This document shows positions 1 through 4,952 of a stretch of 5,369 nucleotides of DNA, piece after piece. Within the stretch, counting starts at the first letter, position 1; every line of letters begins with the position of its first letter. A program made the position numbers and the translations under genes. The notes under the pieces are model-generated. The model worked only from the letters and a program-made list of their open reading frames with translations. It had not been told where the DNA came from and did not search any database. The DNA comes from Candidatus Omnitrophota bacterium (lineage in GTDB: Bacteria > Omnitrophota > Gorgyraeia > Duberdicusellales > 4484-171), in NCBI GenBank assembly GCA_028710385.1, contig JAQTUC010000101.1, positions 1-5,369 on the forward strand, read 5' to 3'.

Positions 1-881
1 AAATTCCTAACCCAAGCCAGCCATTCTCCTTCAAATATCCTTATATCCAGCCCAACTGTTTTCTGCAACGCCTGGATACCGCTTTTATCCTCAAGCTGCG
101 TGGCCTTATATTCCCTGTAAAATCTTTTAAGCAGCCCTTTTTTATGCAAATAAAACATTATGTATCTTGCTTCTGCCGCCGCAGGAGCATTGTTTCCTTT
201 ATAAAAATCGTCCTTCCCCATAACCGACAAATCCTTAATGCTCACATAATCAGGCGTATCAATTACTTTTTTAAGAATCCCCAGCCTTTTGTTGGATTTT
301 ATAACAAGGCTGCCGTTTTTAATACCGATAGTTTCATAAAGATACGGGAAGCCGTCTTCAATCCATACAGGAGCCTGCGGTAAATTAAACCCCGTCAAAA
401 GGCGCATAACTTCATAAGTTACCGAACCAAACGCCAGGTCTGCGTTAATTACAACAGAAGTATTTTTCCCTATCTCAAGGCCATAGGGCATTTTTGAATA
501 ATTCAATCCCAGCTCATTTAAAAAATTCCTGTAATCTTTGTCCTTGATTACAAAAACGTTGATATAATCAGGAACTTCAAAGGAAAAATGCTTGATAACT
601 CCCGGGATATACTCAGAGAATATAAAAGCGAGCGTTGTTTTTTTGTGTTTATCGCTTACATTGGTATTAACGTTGAAATTGCCGAATTTTGACGATGAAA
701 TATCTTTAATTTCTTCAAGCATCCTTGAAACATCTTTTCCGCCGGGCGTTGGCGCGGATATTTGAGAACCGGAGCGATTCTCATTCTGGGCTTTGGCGCA
801 AAGCGGCGCTGCAATAACAAAAAATAAGCCAACAATAAAAAATAAAATGAAATGCCTGAAACGCCTTATCCCAAAAATCAT
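1..881 (-). CDS. Exported degenerate gluzincin (peptidase MA-like) protein, 3' end outside window
   Basis: The reading frame opens at ATG 881-879 and continues off the left edge (293 codons seen, no stop). Residues 1-31 form a Sec signal peptide: basic start, hydrophobic core at about 11-25, likely cut after AKA (29-31). The rest resembles peptidase-MA/DUF1570-type gluzincins: a strand-rich N-terminal part, then the stretch where such enzymes have HExxH followed by WLxEG. Here these read YEVMR (156-160) and WIEDG (173-177). Both histidines are lost (Tyr156, Arg160) and the third ligand appears to be Asp176 instead of Glu. The end, with FEGEWLAW at 283-290, matches the usual C-terminal helix of the family. 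Its start overlaps the stop of the aromatase/cyclase gene as ATGA, with an AGAGG-like ribosome site upstream, so it is probably translationally coupled. I infer a non-catalytic exported binding protein. The family call rests on motif layout only; the function is unknown. Confidence 0.72.
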   Translation of the reverse strand, partial: MIFGIRRFRHFILFFIVGLFFVIAAPLCAKAQNENRSGSQISAPTPGGKDVSRMLEEIKDISSSKFGNFNVNTNVSDKHKKTTLAFIFSEYIPGVIKHFSFEVPDYINVFVIKDKDYRNFLNELGLNYSKMPYGLEIGKNTSVVINADLAFGSVTYEVMRLLTGFNLPQAPVWIEDGFPYLYETIGIKNGSLVIKSNKRLGILKKVIDTPDYVSIKDLSVMGKDDFYKGNNAPAAAEARYIMFYLHKKGLLKRFYREYKATQLEDKSGIQALQKTVGLDIRIFEGEWLAWVRN

Positions 882-1315
882 TTAGCCTCTTTTTCAATCG
901 CTTCTTTGAATATCTTAAGATTATCTTTTGAATGCTTGTTAATAAAACCTTCAACCTGTTCGTCGGTAAATTTAGCCTTCTCATCCATCTCAAAATGCTG
1001 AATCCAGGTAAGCTCAATGCCGTTTGGGCGCGCAGTATAAAGCCAGATAATTTTCATAAACTTAAAAGGAAATTTCGGCTCCTCTCTTTCTGCATAAGCG
1101 AAATTTTTGTCTTTAAACAAAAGGCGCCATGACTTCCGGGTTCTTCCTTCGTCATCCATAAGCCTGAAGGTTATTTTGTTGTCTTCTTTTTTCTCTACTG
1201 TTGACTCTTTATATTCTCCGCCGAATAATTCTGTCCAGCGCGCGACATCATTTGAAATATCAAAAACTTTTTCGTAGGGAGCATTGATTACAATTGAATT
1301 AACTGTATGGCCCAT
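878..1315 (-). CDS. SRPBCC polyketide aromatase/cyclase (TcmN/WhiE type)
   Basis: A 145-residue START/SRPBCC-fold protein. Its opening MGHTVNSIVINAP, then NDVARWTELF (22-31), EY at 34-35, FRL (50-52), FKFMKIIWLY (84-93) and ELTWIQHFEM (101-110) follow, in order, the pattern I remember for the aromatase/cyclases TcmN and WhiE-ORFVI. Those proteins bind the ACP-bound poly-beta-ketone in a deep pocket and direct first-ring closure and aromatisation. The length equals a single-domain ARO/CYC. ATG 1315 is chosen because AAGGAGG (1321-1327) sits five bases upstream; a longer in-frame GTG start at 1339 would translate the ribosome site itself. The arginine that TcmN carries in its WxWxxxR segment has no clear counterpart: the region reads KSWRLLFKDK (61-70). 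The gene follows the PF04199 cyclase after a repeat-filled spacer and overlaps the next gene by four bases. The family is secure; the precise cyclisation pattern cannot be read from sequence. Confidence 0.88.
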   Translation of the reverse strand: MGHTVNSIVINAPYEKVFDISNDVARWTELFGGEYKESTVEKKEDNKITFRLMDDEGRTRKSWRLLFKDKNFAYAEREEPKFPFKFMKIIWLYTARPNGIELTWIQHFEMDEKAKFTDEQVEGFINKHSKDNLKIFKEAIEKEAK

Positions 1316-1320
1316 TTTAT

Positions 1321-1327
1321 CCTCCTT
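1321..1327 (-). promoter_or_regulatory. Strong Shine-Dalgarno site fixing the aromatase/cyclase start
   Basis: On the minus strand this reads AAGGAGG, a full anti-16S match, five bases before ATG 1315. It excludes the in-frame GTG at 1339 as the main start, because that start would lie upstream of the ribosome site and add eight residues encoded by it. It lies just outside the repeat that fills the rest of the spacer. Confidence 0.88.
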
Positions 1328-1333
1328 TTTAAA

Positions 1334-1421
1334 GTTCACAGTTTACTGTTTACAGTGTATAGTAAAGAATCTTTTCGGCTTACATTCCCACACTGTAAAC
1401 TGTACGCTGTTAACTGTAAAC
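1334..1421. repeat. Heptamer inverted repeat, spacer 1 (unit about GTTTACA)
   Basis: On the plus strand the left arm (1334-1368) divides without gaps into five 7-base units: GTTCACA, GTTTACT, GTTTACA, then the weaker GTGTATA and GTAAAGA. The right arm (1394-1421) divides into four in the inverse sense: TGTAAAC, TGTACGC, TGTTAAC and TGTAAAC. The arms pair in register; the core is a perfect 11-bp inverted repeat, 1348-1358 with 1390-1400, around a 31-base loop. A 10-base direct repeat, ACTGTAAACT, occurs at 1392-1401 and 1413-1422. The right arm runs into the stop codon (1423-1421) of the PF04199 cyclase gene, and the left arm stops just short of the next ribosome site. No T-run follows the stem in the reading direction, so it does not look like an intrinsic terminator. 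Its role is unknown. Confidence 0.8.
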
Positions 1422-2221
1422 TATTCAGTTATTGCCACCACTCTCGCCCACGCTGCACCAGTACACTTAATCTTTACAGGAAAACAAATAACCTTAAATC
1501 CGAAACCGGGAAGTTTTTCAAGGCTGCTTAAGCGTTCTATATGGATAAATTCGCGGACTCTTCCGTAAAAATGCGATGGGTATAATTTTTTAACATCTTT
1601 AGTTTCCAAAAATTCCTTAAGCATGAACCTGTAGGGACGGTCTATGCCCATAGTATCAACGCCGAAAATTTTAATACCTTTGTCCAATAGATAATCTATC
1701 GCCGAGATATCTATGCCGGGATAGTCGCTGAAATATTTTGGCCCTCCAAAAAGCTTATCCGCCCCGGTATGCAATAAAACAATATCTAAAGGCTTTAATG
1801 TATATTTAATTCTAGTAAGAGCCTCTTCCAAGTCCTTGGCTGTTACAGCTTCGTTTGGTTTTTTATGCAAAACGTCAAGCTTTACGCCATTTTGATAGCA
1901 CCATTCAAGAGGAATTTCCTCTGCTGTCTTTGAGGCTCTTCCTTCTGACTTTGATCCGTAATGGAAAGAATAATCCAGATGCGTGCCTATGTGGACAGGT
2001 GAATGCACCACCTCAAGAGACAAGAATTCCTCATCGGGCAGGTCTTCTTTTTTAACAATGCGCCTGCCAAAGGCGTGCTGCAACTTACCTTTGAAGGTCT
2101 TACCCATTAAAACGCGGTTAAATTTACGGACTCCTTCCTTATGCGACACGCGCTCAATCTCAACGTGATGCACCTCAAAAGCCTTATCGTCAATTGGCAA
2201 GCTTAAATCAATTAATTTCAT
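1421..2221 (-). CDS. PF04199 cyclase/hydrolase (kynurenine-formamidase fold)
   Basis: A 266-residue protein opening MKLIDLSLPI, typical of the family. It has the metal motif HxGTHxD as H77-I-G-T-H81-L-D83, followed by H87 at the usual spacing, although the customary proline two residues before it is Ser85. The second half has the expected H217 and E229 (HFYGRVREFIHIERL, 217-231) and a C-terminal CTGAAWARVVAI (253-264), near the family's GxxxxPARV end. In kynurenine formamidase these His/Asp/Glu residues bind zinc and activate water. Members also occur in polyketide clusters as assumed ring cyclases. Its place between the ACP and the aromatase/cyclase favours a role in polyketide cyclisation or release; kynurenine metabolism has no support here. 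No convincing ribosome site precedes ATG 2221 (upstream ACTAATACAAAT), unlike its neighbours. The family is well supported; the substrate is inferred. Confidence 0.85.
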   Translation of the reverse strand: MKLIDLSLPIDDKAFEVHHVEIERVSHKEGVRKFNRVLMGKTFKGKLQHAFGRRIVKKEDLPDEEFLSLEVVHSPVHIGTHLDYSFHYGSKSEGRASKTAEEIPLEWCYQNGVKLDVLHKKPNEAVTAKDLEEALTRIKYTLKPLDIVLLHTGADKLFGGPKYFSDYPGIDISAIDYLLDKGIKIFGVDTMGIDRPYRFMLKEFLETKDVKKLYPSHFYGRVREFIHIERLSSLEKLPGFGFKVICFPVKIKCTGAAWARVVAITE

Positions 2222-2231
2222 ATTTGTATTA

Positions 2232-2297
2232 GTATCACGTTACACGTATCACGTAACACGTTTTTAGACGTGATACCTGCTACGTGCGACGTGTGAC
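2232..2297. repeat. Heptamer inverted repeat, spacer 2 (unit GTNNCAC)
   Basis: This is the cleanest of the three spacer repeats. On the plus strand, 2232-2259 is exactly four tandem GTNNCAC units with centres AT, TA, AT, AA. After a ten-base loop (2260-2269), 2270-2297 is exactly four units of the inverse form: GTGATAC, CTGCTAC, GTGCGAC, GTGTGAC. The arms fold as a 28-bp stem in which unit borders pair and mismatches fall mainly on the two middle bases of each unit. The best perfect pairing is GTATCACGT at 2246-2254 with 2268-2276. The repeat begins about three bases after the ACP stop codon and ends ten bases before the cyclase start, taking up nearly the whole 79-base spacer. No T-run follows the stem in the reading direction. 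Confidence 0.88.
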
Positions 2298-2300
2298 AAT

Positions 2301-2534
2301 TTACTGTTTCTTTTTTTCAACCAGCGCAGTTATTTCAAGCGGGGTTGAAGATTTTGTTATTTCGTTTGTGGCAATTTTTATACCGAACTTTTTGCCCAAA
2401 GAAACGCAAAGCTCAACCATTTCAGTTGAGTCAACGCCGATTGAATCGTAAAGTTTTTCATTTTCTGTAAGCTCGCTCGCATTCACATCAAGAATGTCGG
2501 CAATTGCATTTACAACGTCATCTTTTAATGCCAT
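2301..2534 (-). CDS. Acyl carrier protein
   Basis: A 77-residue acidic four-helix carrier protein of normal ACP length. The phosphopantetheine site is Ser36 in GVDSTEMVEL (33-42); the usual DSL is DST here, and the glutamate and hydrophobic residues of helix II that ketosynthases contact are present. Helix I (about 4-16, VVNAIADIL) and the C-terminal helix (about 65-74, PLEITALVE) are recognisable. ATG 2534 has AAGGAGG at 2539-2545, only four bases away. The gene starts 15 bases after the secreted esterase gene stops and ends just before spacer repeat 2. As the only carrier in a run of KS-alpha, KS-beta and cyclase genes, it most likely holds the growing poly-beta-ketone rather than serving general fatty-acid synthesis. 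A dedicated second ACP outside the window cannot be excluded. Confidence 0.93.
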   Translation of the reverse strand: MALKDDVVNAIADILDVNASELTENEKLYDSIGVDSTEMVELCVSLGKKFGIKIATNEITKSSTPLEITALVEKKKQ

Positions 2535-2549
2535 GGGTCCTCCTTATGA

Positions 2550-3560
2550 TTATTGCTTAGGGTGTTTCTTAAAAAATTCCCAAATCTGGTTGAAGGAAAT
2601 ATCGCGCGATACAGGGCCGACTATTTTTTCAGTGAGATACTGCGCTCCTCCCGGATAAGTGTGGCCCATTCCTTCAACGATACACAAAACCACTTCCGAG
2701 CCCTCTGCGCATTCGTTATAACTTACGCATTTAGCGCCGCCTTTTTCATATGTAACAGTTTGCTTTGCCGAACACTTATCTATATTCCTCCAGGCATCAG
2801 CCACCTTATAGGGAGTCATTCTTTTATAAGGCATGGCAAACGGGCTGTTGCTGTCTTTGGCAAAAATCCCCCTTGGCTCGCTCCCGTCAGAAGGATTAGC
2901 CGGATCTAGCGTTCCGTGGATATCCATAACCGGCATGGGACGGCCGGGGTTACAGCTTGACTCAACTGCCGCTCCTGCGACAGGAGCAATAGCTGCAATT
3001 TTATCGGAAAGCTCGCAACCAATACGGTTAGTCATAAGCCCGCCGTTAGAAATGCCTGTTGCATAAATCATTTTGCTATCAACATTATACTTTGCCTTAA
3101 GTTCATCTATCATTTTTGAAATAAATCCTACATCATCCGCAAAGCCGCAGCATTCACCTGTTTCCCATTTTCCGCCGTTCCAGACTCCGCGCAAATGCCC
3201 TAACTTTAATTTTCCCGTTCCCTGCGGAGCAACAAGAATAAAATCTAATTTATCTGCTGCTTTATCCAGGCCATCTATATAAGCCGCTCTCATATCTCCG
3301 CCGCCGCCATGGATATAAATTACTACCGGGTAAGCCTTTTTGCTGTCGTAATTTGGCGGAAGATGAACTTTATAAATTCTGGACAGGCCTTCGTGCTGCA
3401 GAGAAAACTCCGGGTCGCCTATTCCATACAACCTTTCAGTCTTTTTCTGCACGCTAGTTTTTACTCTTTCCCTGATTCTTTCTCTTAATGTCTCCTGGGC
3501 AAAAACTGCTGAAACCAAAAATACACTCAAAGCAAAAAATAAAACAACCGTCTTTCTCAT
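2550..3560 (-). CDS. Secreted CE1/LpqC-type esterase (PHB depolymerase family)
   Basis: A 336-residue alpha/beta hydrolase with a Sec signal peptide (1-21, cut after VFA), then a charged Arg/Lys-rich helix-like linker (24-44). The core follows the LpqC/feruloyl-esterase/poly(3-hydroxybutyrate)-depolymerase pattern: oxyanion loop HGGGGD (84-89), APQG (111-114), ECCGFADDVGF (136-146), nucleophile elbow GISNGG with Ser171, acid Asp219 in DIHGTLDP, and His300 in GMGHTYPGG. All three catalytic residues are intact. Eight cysteines in the mature chain (137, 138, 182, 203, 263, 278, 284, 293) suggest disulfides and an extracytoplasmic site. Its start shares one base with the KS-beta stop (TAATG, 3562-3558), so the two are likely co-translated. 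Family members cut ester bonds of polyesters or aryl esters; here the substrate may be the polyketide or a carrier ester of it, which is inference. A general polysaccharide or polyester esterase remains possible. Confidence 0.88.
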   Translation of the reverse strand: MRKTVVLFFALSVFLVSAVFAQETLRERIRERVKTSVQKKTERLYGIGDPEFSLQHEGLSRIYKVHLPPNYDSKKAYPVVIYIHGGGGDMRAAYIDGLDKAADKLDFILVAPQGTGKLKLGHLRGVWNGGKWETGECCGFADDVGFISKMIDELKAKYNVDSKMIYATGISNGGLMTNRIGCELSDKIAAIAPVAGAAVESSCNPGRPMPVMDIHGTLDPANPSDGSEPRGIFAKDSNSPFAMPYKRMTPYKVADAWRNIDKCSAKQTVTYEKGGAKCVSYNECAEGSEVVLCIVEGMGHTYPGGAQYLTEKIVGPVSRDISFNQIWEFFKKHPKQ

Positions 3561-4792
3561 TATTTCTCAACCGCAAGCACGACATTTATTCCGCCGCGGC
3601 CGCGCGAAAACAGCAACGCTTTATTTATTTTCCTTTCTTTAGCAACATTCGGCGTATAATCCAAATCGCAGTAAGGGTCATTCATTTCGTAATTTATGGT
3701 TGGCAAAACCAGGTTGTGGTTCATTGAAAACAGAGTGACTATCAAATCAAGAGCCGTCTGAGCGCCGAGTAAATTTCCATACATGCTTTTTGGAGCGCTT
3801 AAAGAAATATGCGAAAGTTCCTTACCGAATACATTCTTAAGCGCCTGGGTTTCAAGGTAATCCCCCATAACTGTTGCTTCCGCGTCAAGGCAGATATAAT
3901 CAATATCTTTTTTTGCCCAGCCCGCGTCTTTTAAACATTCCTCTATTGCGTATTCAAAACTTTCGGAGCTCGGGCTGTAGCGCGAATAATGGTACCCGTC
4001 TGAAGAAAATCCCACGCCCTTAAGATAACCGTAAATATTTGCGCCTCTTTTTTTGGCATGCTCTTCCTTTTCAAGGTTAACTATACCTGAGCCTTCTGCC
4101 AGAACAAAACCGTCTCTGTATAAGTCGTAAGGCTTGTAAGCTTTTTTCGGCATAAGATTATTTTTTGATAATTGTCCGCAGGTATTTGAGCTTAAAAGCG
4201 CATAGGGCGTAATTGGTGCCTCCATTCCTCCGGCCAATACGTAATCGTTTTTTCCTTCATCTATTATTTTTGCGCCGTACCATAAAGCTAAAGCGCTTGA
4301 TGCTTTGTCGCAGACAACGGTTTTGCTGTAACCTTTAAATCCGTAATAAATCGTAACCTGGCCCTGGGGCGCTGCGGGAAACCAGGCAGAAGCCATATAA
4401 GGAGAGACTCCTTCTCTTCCTTCAATATACATATCGCGAAGCTCTGTTTCCGCAAACAGCCAACCGCCTATGGCATTGCCCATAAAAACGCCGACGCGTT
4501 TTTTATCAACTTTTTCCAAATCTATTTTCGCATCCTGCAAAGCCTGTTCGCTTGCAACAAGCGCCATATGCGAAAAAACGTCAATTTTTTTAACTAGCCT
4601 GCTTGGCAGATGCGAATAGTGATCAAGCTCATGCACCTGGCCTGCTATGCGCGATGGATAAAGCGATGCGTCAAAACGCGTAATTTCATCTATAAATGAA
4701 TTGCCGCGTTTTAAATTAGCCCAAAAAGTTTCTTTTTTAAGTCCTGCCGGCGAAACAACTCCTATTCCTGTTATTGCTACTCTTTCTTTCAT
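3560..4792 (-). CDS. Ketosynthase-like chain-length factor (KS-beta), catalytic triad lost
   Basis: A 410-residue thiolase-fold protein of FabF length, opening RVAITGIGVVSPAG. It aligns with E. coli FabF almost position for position, but the three catalytic residues are replaced: the nucleophile Cys163 is Lys163 (CDKASSALAL, 161-170), His303 is Asp303 (CLDAEAT, 301-307) and His340 is Asn340 (KSMYGNLLG, 336-344). Supporting residues such as Lys335 and the GDxxET segment (310-315) remain. The C-terminal glycine loop reads SRGRGGIN (396-403), with arginines where FabF has two phenylalanines. This is the pattern of type II PKS chain-length factors, which pair with an active KS and set chain length; known actinomycete ones usually have Gln at the Cys site. 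AAAGGAAGG (4801-4809) lies eight bases before ATG 4792. The gene follows the active KS after a hairpin spacer and overlaps the esterase start. Other roles for a dead ketosynthase, such as in aryl-polyene systems, are possible. Confidence 0.88.
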   Translation of the reverse strand: MKERVAITGIGVVSPAGLKKETFWANLKRGNSFIDEITRFDASLYPSRIAGQVHELDHYSHLPSRLVKKIDVFSHMALVASEQALQDAKIDLEKVDKKRVGVFMGNAIGGWLFAETELRDMYIEGREGVSPYMASAWFPAAPQGQVTIYYGFKGYSKTVVCDKASSALALWYGAKIIDEGKNDYVLAGGMEAPITPYALLSSNTCGQLSKNNLMPKKAYKPYDLYRDGFVLAEGSGIVNLEKEEHAKKRGANIYGYLKGVGFSSDGYHYSRYSPSSESFEYAIEECLKDAGWAKKDIDYICLDAEATVMGDYLETQALKNVFGKELSHISLSAPKSMYGNLLGAQTALDLIVTLFSMNHNLVLPTINYEMNDPYCDLDYTPNVAKERKINKALLFSRGRGGINVVLAVEK

Positions 4793-4820
4793 TGTTTATT
4801 CCTTCCTTTAAGATTGTTTT

Positions 4821-4952
4821 AAATCACAATATACAAACCACAAATCACAAACAATACACAATAAACAATTCCGAAATCACAAAAAAATGTTTGTTTATTG
4901 TGATTTTGGTATTGTGGTTTGTTTGTAATTTGTTCATTGTAATTTGTGATTT
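4821..4952. repeat. Heptamer nested inverted repeat, spacer 3 (unit about AATCACA)
   Basis: This 132-base element fills most of the gap between the two ketosynthase genes. Three perfect inverted pairs nest in order: 9 bp (4821-4829 with 4944-4952), 11 bp (4833-4843 with 4912-4922) and 12 bp (4857-4868 with 4891-4902, loop 22 bases). The left arm from 4822 divides into 7-base units beginning AATCACA, ATATACA, AACCACA and AATCACA, with three weaker units to 4870. The right arm holds the inverse TGTGATT/TGTAATT form, in register at 4924-4951 and, after a four-base slip, at 4892-4919. AAATCACAA occurs at 4821, 4842 and 4874 and its complement at 4898 and 4944. In transcript order the outer arm starts directly at the KS-alpha stop codon. 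No T-run follows it, so it is not a standard terminator. Confidence 0.85.

Noticed and set aside
144..383. A plus-strand open frame of 79 codons near the left edge.
   Set aside because: It lies antisense to the peptidase-like reading frame, which continues unbroken through it with family-like motifs.
781..1017. A minus-strand open frame of 78 codons overlapping the aromatase/cyclase and pseudo-peptidase genes.
   Set aside because: It is an out-of-frame shadow; both overlapped genes have family motifs and a clean ATGA junction in their own frames.
1316..1339. An eight-residue longer aromatase/cyclase starting at GTG 1339.
   Set aside because: The extension would be translated from the AAGGAGG ribosome site itself, and family homology begins at MGHTVNS from ATG 1315.
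1421..2221. Kynurenine formamidase of tryptophan breakdown.
   Set aside because: The fold and metal residues fit, but no tryptophan-pathway gene is nearby and the neighbours are polyketide genes, so only the family name is kept.
2232..2297. A CRISPR array.
   Set aside because: Units are 7 bases, contiguous, degenerate and inverted about a loop; there are no spacer sequences of normal length and no cas genes.
2553..3282. Several plus-strand open frames of 69-118 codons opposite the esterase.
   Set aside because: All are antisense to a gene with a complete catalytic triad and signal peptide, and none has a ribosome site or recognisable domain.
1334..4952. The three spacer hairpins as intrinsic terminators.
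   Set aside because: In the direction of transcription none is followed by a T-run, the stems are AT-rich or mismatched, and each lies inside a same-direction gene run whose members belong together.
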